DNA of 64,000 nucleotides from Sitta carolinensis (taxonomy: Eukaryota; Chordata; Aves; Passeriformes; Sittidae): contig JAVUNC010000004.1 in NCBI GenBank assembly GCA_032173965.1, positions 5,562,001-5,626,000 of the forward strand, written 5' to 3'. The translations under genes and the position numbers were made by a program. Of the stretch, positions 1 to 13,514 are shown piece after piece; the first letter of the stretch is position 1; each line of letters begins with the position of its first letter. The notes beneath the pieces were generated by a model. The model was not told the origin of the DNA, did not search any database, and worked only from the letters and a program-made list of their open reading frames with translations.

Positions 1-1811
1 TTTGAAATCTTACATTCCTTGAGAAGGTACTCAGGGAAATCCCCACTCAAAGGAGGATGATGTGTAAAAGAATCTAATTTTCCCTGTTACATGATAGATA
101 TTTAAGCATTATGTGAAAGGTGAAAAATTGCAAATGGAGACAAGGAACTGACCTCTTCAGAATAGCCTACAGCTCTGAATGTGCTGGGACTCTTCCTGAG
201 GAAAGAACTGTCTGGGTTCATATTACTGACCAAACTCAGCTTGGATTAATTCCTGAAACTTGGACTTTATTCCAAACTTCCCATACTATGGCTGTTTCAT
301 GAGAATCTGGATGACTCTCTACATTGTCTCCACTGAGGACATAGGGGAGATGATTCACTCACCAAGGCAGGGGCCGTGTGAAGACCAGTCAGCACCAGAC
401 TGGCTGAAGACATTTAAAAAACATGTGAAGATCTTAAAAGTTACTAATTCCCCATTTGTGAGAGTACCACCCACAGTGAATTTCAAAAGTGGCTAAGCAC
501 CTAATTCCGTTGGCAACTTGCCCTCTGGGAAACATCATTAAATAACTAAATAGGTTTGCTGATAACAGCTAATGGGTAGGATTAATCTTCCTTGAAGTGA
601 GAAAAATTAAAAGAATAGGTTTGAATTAAGCCCGAGAGCTTCCTCTCTGTTCAGTGGAGTTTTCTCTTCTGCACTTGGTTTTGGTGACCCCTAAATGAGC
701 CAGGGGGAGAACTTTTCCTGAAATGTCTGATCACACTCTTGCATTGTCTTGGTAATGTCAGGGTGGAGGATTCAATATTACAGCCCCAAGTAGAGCCAGG
801 TCTGAGTATGTGGCTCTGTGCTGCTTTTGAAATTTCTACTTCCAACTGCTTCCCCACCCTGCAGACTTTCAGTAGGAACTTAGAGATCCCAAATGTGACC
901 AGCTCTGAGAGAGGACACCTGTCATCAACTTTTCCATGCAACAGCTGAAAGGCCTGAACTCCTGGAAACCATTTTTCTGGACAGTGGAATCACCAAGCAC
1001 AAAGGCACCAGCATCATACTGCCTTCACTGGGATATATTTAATATACCTCAAATTCCAAGAAATTCTACCCATGTATAGACAAAATCCATGGTGGAACCT
1101 CTCTCTCAGACCTCTCTACTTCATTCTGGGCTACTTATGCAGCCAAAGACAACTTCTAGCAATCACAGTCCTGCCCTGTCATCCTACCAATAGTAAACAA
1201 TAATATTAATAAAAAAAACCTCATGAGCATTTCATGATTTTTATTCTCCCTTCAAAACTAGGATTTTAAACAACTTTACTCAAGAATTCTGTGTTAGAAG
1301 CCAGAAAAATAGCACTTTCCAACCTCAAAGCAACCACAGAACACTTAATGAATGTATTACCATCTGTCAAATGCACAGGGTGAGGTTCAATTTAGCTGAT
1401 GATACCTAATTCACAATGACAGTCTGTTTTCAGCAGAAGGTTACTTGATGTTGTACAAAGAGATTAACAAATTCTGACATGCACAGAAATACAAATAATG
1501 TAACAAAAGTTAATAATTGGCAAAACTGTGCTCTCAGTTACATGAACATAAAAGAGGAGTAACTGCATTGTCAACAAGCTATTCCATATTTACTCCAGCT
1601 CAACCAAGAACAGACCTTGGCTCTGTTACTCAACTCTTCAAGCAAAAACTTCCTTAAACTATTAGTCTGTGCAACTATTTCCAGGGGATGGAGAGAAATC
1701 CTTGTGCCTTGAAGTACTTATACTACATCTGAACAAAACACTGGAAAATGTAATGCATGGAGCAATCCTGCAAGTCAAGCAGAGGGCCAGATGACAAAGA
1801 TTCATAGGTAC

Positions 1812-1885
1812 TCAGGGTGAAATTTTGGCCATCATGAAGCTCATGGAAGTTTTGCTGTTGACTTCAGTGGGATTAAGATGTCTCC
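1812..1885. repeat. Ancient palindromic repeat relic
   Basis: GGGTGAAATTTTGGCCATCAT, then GGAAGTTTTGCTGTTGACTTC, then AGTGGGATTAAGATGTCTCC. It resembles an old amniote repeat with a TTGACTTCAATGGG palindromic core. It is short and diverged. Confidence 0.45.
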
Positions 1886-4800
1886 AGAAGCTTTTAAAGC
1901 CAAAAGAGACTATTTTAATCAGTTAATCTGACCCCTGAAATAATACCAGCCATAAAACTTCCAGCATCATCGGTCGTTTCCATCTCTGTTTTCTGTGGGT
2001 CAAGTAAGGCTGCAGCAAAATGGAAAGTAACTAGAAAGTAGTAAAAGCAAAACCGTTTGGAAAAAGTAAAACTGATTCAGGCTGCCCACACCCACAGCAT
2101 TTGCAGAGGTCAAGCGAGGACTCTTTTTCCCCTTCCTTGAACTCCAAATATTTCCTTCCTTGTTTAATGTTGGGAAAAGGAGAAATAGCAAAGCAGACAA
2201 AGCACATAAAAAACAATCTCTGTGGCCTGAATGAGCCGCTAGAAGGCAAATCATTCCATCCTAAAATAGTAGCCTAGGAAAAGATGAATTACCACCAGAG
2301 AAGCCTCAATCTCACTTTCTCTATCTCTCTCACTCTCTCTCATAGGCAGACTGGCTACCTAAATTCAAAATAGCTAAAATGAGGTGAGATGACTTCTTTT
2401 TTATGTGCTTGTGTGGAACCTGTTGCAGGATAAGGATTTCATTTGATAGTTTTTACGGAAAGAGATTCAAAGCATAGAGGGCACAATCAGAATACTAAGA
2501 ACAATAGATTTTAAAGCAAATTGAACATAAAAGCTATTTGATTTATGTGAAAAGAGAGCAAAAACAGTTCATTTTTTAATCAAACTAAGGAAAATAATGT
2601 AAGATTTCTAAACAGACATGAAAACAAGAGTCATGTTTGGGGGTGGTTGGTTAAGTAAGCCTTGCCTACACATCCAATCATTTTTGCATCACTTCTTAAA
2701 TGTTGGTAATCTTCAAAATTAACATATCATTTCCAAATTAAAAGGAGAATAACCTTCTGTTTCAAACAGTTTGACACAAAATACTTTTATTTTCTAAAGC
2801 AAGTTATTATTCACAAAATTCCACCCACATCTGCCAATAAATCAGGTTACTCACGCCACCCATGGCATTTTTATTAAATAAACCTTTTGTCACGAAACAT
2901 TTTCTCCAAGGACATATATACGTGGCCCTCTTTCTAAGTGATTATCCCTGTGACAACAAGGCTTCAAAGTGATTGAAGCTCAGCAACATCTTGTCTTTTG
3001 TAGCCAACATCTGAAACTACCTGAGGCTGATCTCGACACAACTGCAAGGTTCTTAATTGTCAAGCCCAGGCAAGTACAACAAACCATGATCCATGCACAA
3101 AAATGAACGATTCCTGCTGCTACCCTGCATCACTGATTGATGTTTTCCCTTTTTACTGCTTTCTTCCACTGCCCTCCTGTAAGATTTATCCTGTAACACA
3201 TGCAAATGAACTTGGTGAAATACACAATGAGGGAAAAGGGGGAACAGTACATAAATATTCACAGTCTCAATCAAACCATCTGAGATTTATTTTTCCTTTA
3301 AAAAAACAAACCACCTTTCCTGATCATTTCCAGATTCACAGTTTGATATTATATGAGACCCAATACTGTTTTCTGGTAGGAGAGAGGAACAAGCTAAGAA
3401 ACAGCAATTTAAGGTAAGAAAATAATATCATTCCACTAGTCTGACAGTCTGATTAAAAAACAAGGATTCATATTTTCATTCTCTCTTTTCTCCATCCTGC
3501 CCTGTTTTGTTTTTTTTTTTGTTTCAGTCTGTCTCAACATTGTAACTTTAATCTGTATAGATCAATTCTTCTCCATGGAGGAGCTGTGACTGCAATACAC
3601 ATGACTCTCTACTCCATATTGAACAGTTTATCCTCTCTTCCATGATTTCTATAAAACCTTTGAGATCTGAGTGCTGCCTTGATTCCTTCTGTTCAGCCAT
3701 TTAAGAGCTGTGTGCCCTGTCTAAGCTGCTTCTGTAGGCTCCCTCTCTGCCTGGAGGGACTGAGCATCTCTAGAGGGTAAATTCCATCCAACTGCCTGAG
3801 ACACCTGATTCAGACCAGTGTGACTCACTGCACACATGCCCTTCTTGCTGCATGAATTACAATGAAACTTAAAGGACTAGCTCAGACTAGACACCTCACT
3901 TTCAGGGAGGTGAAGTCAGGCGAGATGAATCCTACCCTTTGAATATAATTTCACAGTTCACCCAAGTGATCTAGGATAATACCTCCAAGTTTTTTAAAAG
4001 TTACTTAAATATTAGGGTTTACTCCCCACAGGGCAAATACATTGCCCATTTGAGCATTGCAGCATCCTCTCTAGGCATGTTTCTGCCTCATAAAATCCCC
4101 AGCTCTGAGCAGCAAATGAGTGGGAGGTCACTGAGAGAGCCATTGGAAATGCAGAGGAGGATGAAGATTGTGTGCTCCCAAGCATCCAAGGCATTTAGAT
4201 GCCTAAGTCTGGGCCAAAGGGAGTTTCTGGGGTGATTCAGCTCTCCTATTAAAGATGTTCCACTCCAGATAAATAATTCAATATTCACTGGAAAAGAGAC
4301 TTGTGCATGTTCCCACAATAAAGGTGAATGCCCACACGGCTGTGTGGAAAATCTGTGATCTGTCTATCTCTGCCCAATCAATGAATCAACAAATACCTGC
4401 TTGTGTACACAGAAGAGAAATAAATTAGTGTCTCTTAGTCTTCAACTCCACTTTTTTCCTGGTTTGGGGTTGTTATAAGAGACAGGGGCTCATGTTCATC
4501 CTCTAGACAAGTTGGAGCTGGGACTTGAAAAGGGTTTTTTTATTCCCAGTCAGTGTTGGGGTGAGCAAACTCCAGTAATGGGGTGAGTCACAAAAACACA
4601 GGGGCATACATGGAAACAATCACAACTCTGGTAATAAATCACCTTTCAGACATGGTCTGAGCCAAGCATAAACAGGGACATATTTTCCATACATGTAGGC
4701 ACATCTATGTATCTGTGTATCTGTGTATTGTGTATGTGCAGTGTGAGAAATGGAGGTGCTAAGCCCCAGGAACACTTCATCCAGAACTCTGACGAGCATG

Positions 4801-5154
4801 GAGCTGACACAGCTGAGGGATAGCCCAAGCACCCTCAAAAGCATGGACACATCAAAAATCTGTTGATTTGCTCAAGATTCCCCTTGCCTAGCTTCAGCCA
4901 TCTAATTGTTAGGTAATTAGTCTGACCTAATTGTTCAAGTATCCCTTATAGATAGCAGTGAAAGAAAGGCACCTCCAAAGGAAATTCTCCCAACTTTAGA
5001 CTCATATTTTAATAACTCTCCATTGATCAGAAATAAGCCAGGACTTTTGAATGACTAACATATAATTTTTAGACAGATTTAGGTGAGGTGATCCCACCCT
5101 TATCATCTCTCTTCCCTCCCCTTCTCACCCCATCTACAGACTGATGATGTGGAT

Positions 5155-5180
5155 TGACTGATTGATTGATTGATTGATTA
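5155..5180. repeat. GATT tetranucleotide microsatellite
   Basis: About six tandem GATT/TGAT units. Confidence 0.85.
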
Positions 5181-8100
5181 GAGCTTCCCTCAAAAAGTTT
5201 GGGATATTTTGACAGACATGTCTTAAAACCTCTGTAGAAGTAATGAGAAAGACTGAAAGCTCAATTCCGAGCTACCTTTTCTTAAGACAAAGAACAACGA
5301 TCCAAGGATTAAGAGGTTTCCTGGATTTAGGAGACCTGAGTCTCTTCTTCTCAAGACTTCTATATGGCCTTGTAAAAATAATTAAGTAATTTGCCTTGAA
5401 ACCTCCTATACATAAAAATACTCTTTGGCTAGAAACTTTACATTAGAAAAGCAGAAATGCACCAGCTGTGGAAATGTGTTTCAGGTTAGACGTGATAAAC
5501 AGTAAACATAACAAAAAGAAGAGGCATCTTGGCTTCTTCTATTTTTGTCATACCATCTGTCCTACTCCCAAATTGAACCTAGTGAAGCAGGTGAATCAAT
5601 AATGCTTTAAATAGTAAATTAGACATGTTTTTCAAACATCTAGAATGTTTTGTCTTGTTTCTATTTTTTTTACTGAAAACTCAGGTTTTCCTGCCTCCCT
5701 TTTCTTTTCTCTTTTACAGCAGAGGCAAGAAATAAATGCCTTGTAACATTATCATGAAAAATGTGGTCAGAGCACCTTCAAATGCTGGTTTTTAAGAAGA
5801 AAACCCAGGTGTTCAAATGACACCAGAGGAAAGCTTCATTCCCTAGTCTCTTAGGAGTCCCAGCGACCTTGCGGGCAGGAAGCAAGTGAATGTAAAACTA
5901 CTGGCCTACAAGTGCCCCAGGAAGAACAGCACCAAACCTGCATTTCACAAATCACTGTGACCCTGTAGCAGCACATAAGTGACAAGCATTATTTCTAGGG
6001 CACGTCCCCAAGGGCCTAATCCTGACCTCTGCCATGTTACTCTTGTGCAGGTGTCCCTAAAGCAACTGCAGACAAGCAGCAGCTGATTTGCATCAGGAAC
6101 TTGCAGGGGAAAAAAAAAATAAATAAAATTTATCCCTGCAGATTATAAACACACATTATTTATAGTATGAGGTTATCGCTCCGCTATCTCGATTTTTAAG
6201 TGTGTTCACTCAGAGTTTAAACTTTTGTTTTACTACTAAGGAGCAAATAAGACGATTCTGGGCCAACAAAGGAAAACTAACTTCATGTATCTGCATTCAA
6301 GTAAAAGTAAAGTGAGATTCCAGTAGAGTGCAGCTGGGCTTTAGCAGCAGTGCTGTGGGGACCCCTTGTGTTCCAACATTTAAGAGAAGAAATTTGTTCC
6401 TGTACAGGCTGTTGGTGCTTGAATCTTTAATATCAATTTCTTCCAATTCCAGGCATGTAGGGGAATAAAGTCTGCTTCCATTTACACCAGGATAATCACA
6501 ATTGCATTCCACTGTGTTCAACTATGTTATTTAATTCCAGCATCAGTGAAGACACATGAGAGGGAGACAGAGCAATGCCTAGCTAGCAGCACCTGAGGAT
6601 GAAATTTTAAAGCTATTAAGTTCCCAAATCCCTCAGTTCACTTGGAAAATCTCAGTCCCAAATATATTTATTTAATATTTTCAGAATTTTCTGTATTTTG
6701 CTTTCAAAAATTGTTACTGAGACACAAAATGCCATGAGACTATGAGATTTACAAATTAGTCACATCTTGATTCTTTCCCACTGTTTCTCTGGTTTTGAGA
6801 TTTTTTTTTGTTTCAAGCTCCTTGAAATGACTTAGGGATCATTGTGATTATGCCTCAACCTCCCTGAAAGAAGAAGTAAAATCAGTTATAACTAAGTCTG
6901 GATATATGAAAATAATCCAAGAATCAGTAGGGAGGTCACATTGCCTAGTTTGCAACTGAGCTGTTGTGGCAAGTATTAAAACCATTTCCCAGTTCTGGTA
7001 TCTCCAGCTAAATAAAGGAAAAAGGCATTGGGAATTCCAGCGAGAGGTCAAAAGAAAACAGTAAGACCGTGTTCAAGGACTGGAAAATAGTCTCAAAGAC
7101 CAAAGACACTTCAGAGCACCAAGGACACTTCAGTTTCTCCTGTTCTCTTCTCAATCAGATTAAGGATTTAAGGATGCAACATTAGCATGTCTGGTCAATG
7201 GGCAAAACTCACTGGGATGTGATTTGTAGGAGATGATGGTAAATAACACAAAGATCCTTCTGGCCTCAAAGTCCATGAAATTCAGGTTACTTTTTTCTGC
7301 AATCAGAAACCCCAGGATAGTTTTACAAGAATTATTTCTCTAACTCCCATTTTGTCACCTCATTTCTAGTACTGTTTCCAAGCTGAAAGTCAATGACTTA
7401 AGATATATCTAATAAAGAAACTTAGCAACATTGATTTTAATTTACATCTCATTCCTCTTTTCCCTGTTATTTTATGAAGAACATTTGCATGCATTAAAAA
7501 AAAAAAAAAAATCTGATTAGGGAAAAACAGATCCTGGGCAAATTCTTTTCCCTTTGAAGACATCAATAGTTTTGCAAACTGACTTCCAGGAGCCAGTCAC
7601 TGGGCTTTCTACCATGTGATAGCTTGTAATGGCTCAATATAAGCCTGTGAACAATCCTGTTAGGACATCAAGAGCAGTTGGGCATTCAAACCCAAACATT
7701 TGGTTATATAAGACTTGGACACTGAACCGAGCAAGGCCATAACTTCATCCAAGTCCTTGCTGTGGGGAACACACTTAAGATACACCAAGTCTATCACACT
7801 GAAGGGAGTTACCCACCAGGGTAAAACCATAGAGCAATGAAGTTAAACCTCAATTCCAAATAATAATGTCATTTAGGCCTCCCATCCCAGCAGCGAGGCA
7901 CTTAATTCCTCCCAGGACTGCTGCTGCCAGATTGCTCTAATCCACTTCCAGCTGTGCTACTGCTCCTGTGTGTGAGCATGGGAGCTCGGCTGGGAAACAG
8001 AACAAAGCACCCCAGTAAAGCCAGCAGCACTTGGAGGAATATTCAAACACACAGGGGAAATAATTCCCTCTTAAAGGAGCGTGTCTGCCAACTACTGTTC

Positions 8101-9260
8101 CCATTGCAAGTGTTTTACTCTAGGCCTGGCCATGCATATAGGCCCTGACTCAGCAAAGGCTTGAGAAAGTGCCTTAATTTCATCATGTCATTAACCTTGT
8201 TGACTTCAGCATATTCTATAACTTTATTTAAAACACATATTCTTTCTCTTTTTTTCTCTCTTCCTCCCTATGGTAGTCTATGTCTTCAAAGTTGCTTCAG
8301 CACAGATGTGTCAGAAAATTGCATCTGGTAGTAAATTTACTGCAAATATTTACTATGCCCAGAATGGCTGCATCTAAGACTGTTAACCAGACATAACTAG
8401 TCCCTGCCTTGGAGAGACTGCAGTCTGATCACATATAGACTTACAGAAAATATTCCTTTTGTGTTGTTTTTAAATAGTATTTTTCACATTCCATCAGGAA
8501 ATCTTCATTTCTCAATTAGCAAGTTCTTAGAAAATGGAAAGTTCAGGAATATTCCCTTGTAACGTACATATTTCTCAGATTAAGGTGATGCTGTGTTACC
8601 ATTTTAGAAAACTGGAAACCTCTTCCTTTTAATGGCATAACTTTCAGTTCTCAGTTTTAGTGGGTCAAAAGATATTGGTCCTTAAAACTGTCACTGGAAC
8701 CAGACAGAATATTGATGGCTCTGGGCCTCCAGCCAGCATGATTTTGAGGAGAACTTTCAAGTTATTTCTCAAGAAAACTTATTTTTCAAACTGCTGTTCC
8801 TGGGCATTTTTGTCTTTGTTATTGGGCAGAAGGCAGATAAAGCAATTTGGGACAGATGATAAATGCAACTTGCAGCACTTCTTAACAAGTTAGCACAAAG
8901 CTACACCACAGTTTTAGTGGTCTTTATATGTGTGTTTTTATAAGGAGACAGAGTGAACAGTTTTATTAACATATCATGAGTGAGTTATGTGGGTCATCCC
9001 AAATGAATAGCAATAAAAGCTTTATATCACACTCACCAACATGTATTTGGTACTTTATGTGCCACAAATGTTGCAGAAAAGCTATTTTACATATGTTCTA
9101 AAGACTGGGTATTTTTTATATTAGGGCTGGTTTTGTAAAACTACCAAGCTCTTTAGCTACCATGAGCCAAACATTATTCAGCTCAAGGGGAGTAATAAAA
9201 ACTTGTTTAAAATGTTCTGAAATAGCTTTTTTTTTGTGCTTCAAAAGGCCAAAATTAAAG

Positions 9261-9370
9261 AATCATGGTATCTGTCTGGAATCATGGAATGGCCTGGGTT
9301 GGAAGGGACCTTAAAAGTCATCTATTTCCAACCTCCCTGCCAGGGACAGGGACACCTTTCACTAGAAGAA
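9261..9370 (-). mobile_element. CR1 LINE 3' end
   Basis: Read on the plus strand it runs ATCATGGAATGGCC, GGTTGGAAGGGACCTT, then CCCTGCCAGGGACAGGGACACC, the reverse complement of the CR1 3' tail. It is 5'-truncated, and similarity fades after about 9370. Confidence 0.85.
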
Positions 9371-12300
9371 CTGTCATCTTGACATGTTCCATTGTGAGGC
9401 AAGTCCTCTCCTCTAAAACAATTTTAAAAGCTCTTTCTAGTCCTTCCTGGTTGTATGACAGAGAAAACTTGTTACTGTCACACCACAGGACAAATTATGA
9501 CTTGTTCTGGGCCCTGGACTGATGTGGGGTTTGTAGTGGAAAACGAAAATTCTTCAACTAAAGAGAAAGAATAAAAAAATGAAATGGCAAGTTGATACAC
9601 AGACATCACACATATGTTTTTACCTATTTATTTATGTGGTACCTTGAAAATCAGTTCAAAATGCATAAAGCATTAATGTTGGTCACAAATTAGAGTCTGA
9701 TCCAAGATCCCTGTCACAGGAATCTTTACATCAGTACAAGAGCATTCAGACAGATTTTTAAACTTGCTCTGGCAAATTCAAGAGCAGCTTTGCCAGGAAC
9801 GTTGCTGGGCACAGGGTAAAGCCTTTAGGCACAGAACAGATCAGAAGGACCAAAAACACAGGAGAAGCCATACCACAGTTACAGTGACGTGTATATATAT
9901 ATATACACACACACACATACACATATATATACATATATATGTATAACTGTAACCTTTGGCTGAGAGAAGCCAGGCTGGAAGGAAGAGAGGTGACTCCCTG
10001 CCCTTCCCCACCATGGGTGGAGATGCTTTGGGGACAGATGCTTTGCTCTCCTGCTGCTGGAGCCAGACCACACCCCACTTGTCAGGATGTCCCAGGCTGC
10101 CCCACCACATCAAGAAGCTCCTACCCCTGGCTCAGGTGCCACAGAGTGTCTGACCACACAGCTGGTATTACTGCTAATATTCTAAGCTGGGGTTTGGGTT
10201 ATTTTCTGTTTATTACAAGAGGCATGTGATGGCTTCTAGGAAGGATCAGTGTGCACAATTCAGCCTGTGCACATACCTGTGCTAAGAGCCTGACCCTCTG
10301 CTTAGCAGGAGTAACTCCACAGTGTGAAACTGATGTAGGTAAGTTTTAATTCCAGCCCTGGACGTGTGTGTGCATTTCTACTGCACGTGTGCATACACAG
10401 CACACTGAGAGAGACATTTCCCACCTCACGCACCAAACCACAAAGTGTGATGCAGCTACTGAAAGAGGTGAACGGCATTTAATCACATGTGAGTTAATGA
10501 TTTAAATGCGCTTTTATTTTTGGCCGCTTGATGTAAATCCAAACCAGACAAGCAGAGTCCTCTGGTCAGACGGCTGGAAATTCCTCTGCACGAAATCATG
10601 TTGGTGGTCTCCCAGCTCAGCGCCTTCTGAGGAGCCGTACCGTGAAATATCCTTCCGTACCACTAATGAATGCGCCCACCCACACTGGAGCTGGTGCCCC
10701 CGAAGAACTCAATTCAAGAACAACTTTTTAAACTCCTACATGAAATCAAAGGGCTCATTCTATGAGCCAAAGCACTCACAATTTTAGGCGGGACAGTTAA
10801 TGGGTGGTTACCCCAGGTTGTCCCCTTGGTTTGCAGTACACACTCTCACAAGTAAAAATAATAAGCGGGATGCTGACAATGTACACAGCCTTACTATTAA
10901 TTAGATTTCATCCTCCTCCAATGAATACAAAAATTGTTGTCTCCCTGGTGACTGTGCAGAGCATGAGTGACTTGCTCAGCATCAACCAGAGGAACCAAAG
11001 TAAACGCACAAGACCTCAGTTTACTTTCCTGTGCTGAGACAAGACCTCCTTCTTGATATTAAACAATCACTAAGCAACCAGCAACTCTCAAACTAGCTGT
11101 GAAAACTTGAGCAAGAGCACCAAGGATATAATTTTCAAGACTACTGCACTGAACCCTTCCTGGGACTCCTGTCCATGTGTGAATGAGCACTTGTCATTCT
11201 AGACACAAGGGTTGAAAGAAGCCTGGTGACAACAGCCAGAGAACTGAATAACCCAGTGGTGCTACTGAGACACAGATCTAATCCCACAATGAGGAGATGA
11301 CTCCTTCAAACAGGCCTGTTATAAAATTATCAAGTGGCACAGGGGGTGGAAGGAATCAAGTTCTGATTGAACTGACTTGAAATAATAAATGCACACACTT
11401 TCTTTAAACACAGCTTGCCACATCCTGAGAATCTGGAATCAATTCCTTCCCTTTCAAGAAGCTTAAAAGTGGTGGGACTTTGATATGGCATGAGCATGTT
11501 TGCTTCTGGGCTTACAGCCCTAGCCAGTCCATTCCAAAACTTTCAACGTTTTTATATTATAAGACAGAAAAGTTAGGAAAACAAAGATGGAAAAAAAAAA
11601 AAAATCAGAAATTCAGGGAACTATTAAATCAGGGCAGCCTTGCTGCCAAATACCTTTGGTAAGTAAATGAATCATGATCAATAACATATTGCCATGTAGA
11701 CTTATAGGATAAGGTTATCACCTGCTTCTGTGCCAGGCATAAAACATAACGGTGTGTGGCTAATGAAGTACTGCATGAATCCAGAAAAAAAAAAAATCAC
11801 TATTTTTCTCTGTAATGTTAAAGCATTTTTACTTCAAAGTAAATTTAACTCATCCAGAAAAAACATAATTTTTCCATGAGAACTTTGTCAAAATTGATAG
11901 GTTACTATGAAACACTTCTCTTTTGACAATGTTACATTTGAAAGAGGAAACTGTCTTGACAGAAAGAACCCTGTTTTGTTAAAGGGCTGTTTCCGCCCTG
12001 ATTGCAAAGCTGCCTGTGCAAAGCTGCTTTATACATTCATATATTTGCCAGCAGAGGGTGTCACAATCTTAGAAACAGACCCACAAACGTATCCTTGCAT
12101 CTGTTCATTCACATAGGAGGACTCTAAAACCAGCATTTACCAATTTCTTACTGTCCTCACTGACTTTTCCACTATCAGGGGAGAAAAAAAAATCATTTAG
12201 CTAGGTAAAGGCTGTGCTAGCAGTGCCATCTTGCCAGTGCTCTCAGGAAACAACGCAGTGACACGACCAGCAGTGGCATCACCTGAAGTGTGGCATTTCT

Positions 12301-13110
12301 CCATGGCCCTGGCTGCAAACTCCACTGAGAGGGACAGCAGCTTGGCCTTTCTTTTGGTGTGCACTAGATTCTCACCAATTTGCACTTCCAGTACCCTCCT
12401 GATGCATAAATATCTTTAATTATCTCAACCACTTCGTGTCACTTTTCCACAGAGTGTAACTGCCCCAGGCTGGGGTGAGAGCTCCCGTTGCACACACCAC
12501 GGGACCTGTCCTAAACCAGCACCCTGCAAGGAATGCTCACACATAATTACACCTAACCCACAATTCTCACAGTCACAGACAGGCTGATGCCACAAATTCC
12601 CAGCCTGACATCCCACACGTTGTTGAATTCACTTCCCTGACTCCTGAGTTAAGAGAACATAATTTAAACTTGATGTTTGGTGATTTAGCCATCTTGCTAT
12701 CCTGCCCCCCAGTTACCAATTAAAAGAAATTAATATTATTGTTTATATAATGATCTATATAATGTTTATTTAATGAATCTATTTTTAATCTACTAATGAC
12801 CTGTATTTGTGTTTTGAGCATGTACAACTGATATTCCAGTCACTGGTGTGGCCTGCCAGATTGACCCAAGCACTGGAATCAGCTGGAGCTAGGAACAGAC
12901 ATAGAGGATGACTATGAGACACACATTACCTTTATCTGGGACCTACAGAAACCATTTATGACAACCACAAACAGCAATCTCTGTTCATTTTGGATCTCAC
13001 CTGTTCATGTCGAGACAGGGAAAGGGACTTCACCTAAGTAATTAGATTTTATGTTTATAAAATGCTTTTTTTTTTCCACAGAACAGTATACAACTACTTC
13101 AGCTGTTATA
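9371..13110. other. CLIC5 intron 4, with no gene seen
   Basis: This is intronic DNA without a recognisable gene. It contains the TA/CA microsatellite at 9.9 kb. A stretch at about 10.5-10.8 kb has more CG dinucleotides than its surroundings and could be a conserved regulatory element. No exon motif was found. Confidence 0.65.
9890..9946. repeat. Compound TA/CA/TA microsatellite with dyad symmetry
   Basis: Alternating purine-pyrimidine runs: a TA block, a CA block, then two more TA-rich blocks. The repeat lies between the short inverted arms ACAGTTA (9876-9882) and TAACTGT (9944-9950). Confidence 0.9.
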
Positions 13111-13255
13111 TAGGAAAAATGCAAATATAATAATATAAATATAAATAAAATATACAATACAAATATAATATTACAATATATAAAAAAGAATGTATAAAAT
13201 TTATTTAACATATAAATATAATAGACTATAATAGTAACACAATATAAAAACTATT
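13095..13255. repeat. AT-rich low-complexity tract
   Basis: Irregular AAATATA/TATAATA units fill about 160 bp with very few G or C bases, immediately left of the CR1 tail at 13.29 kb. Confidence 0.85.
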
Positions 13256-13286
13256 TGCTTCAATAGAAAGCCTCAAGCTGTACTAG

Positions 13287-13514
13287 GTGAAGGCCAGGCT
13301 GGACATCAAGAAGAATTTAGTCACTGAAAGGGTTGTTAAGCATTGTAATGGGGTTTCCAGGGAGGTGGTGGAGTCACCACCCTCAGAAGTATTCAAGAGG
13401 TGACTGGACGTGGCACTCAGTGCTGTGGTTTAATTGACAGGATCATGATCAAAGGTTGGACTTGATTTCAAGGTCGTTTCCAGCTTTTTGGGATTCTGTG
13501 ATGCTATTCTATTA
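13287..13514 (+). mobile_element. CR1 LINE 3' end
   Basis: This plus-strand CR1 tail has GGTGGTGGAGTCACCA, GGTTGGACTTGAT, TTTCCAGC and ends in GGATTCTGTGATGCTATTC, which stands for the ATTCTATGA-type 3' repeat. It lies directly beside an AT-rich tract. Confidence 0.85.

Larger units (their letters stand above)
1..9260. other. CLIC5 intron 4, distal part, with no gene seen
   Basis: This is unique AT-rich intronic sequence. Short open frames on both strands lack splice context, conserved domains and codon bias. I looked for the missing CLIC5 exons (the F-L-D-G-D-E-L-T-L-A-D-C and C-terminal W-R-Y-L-K-N-A-Y motifs) and did not find them. Small items are a GATT repeat at about 5155-5180 and an old palindromic repeat near 1.8 kb, listed separately. 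Confidence 0.7.

Noticed and set aside
39..500. Overlapping open frames at 120-302 and 260-496
   Set aside because: Short, overlapping, without conserved motifs; inside the CLIC5 intron.
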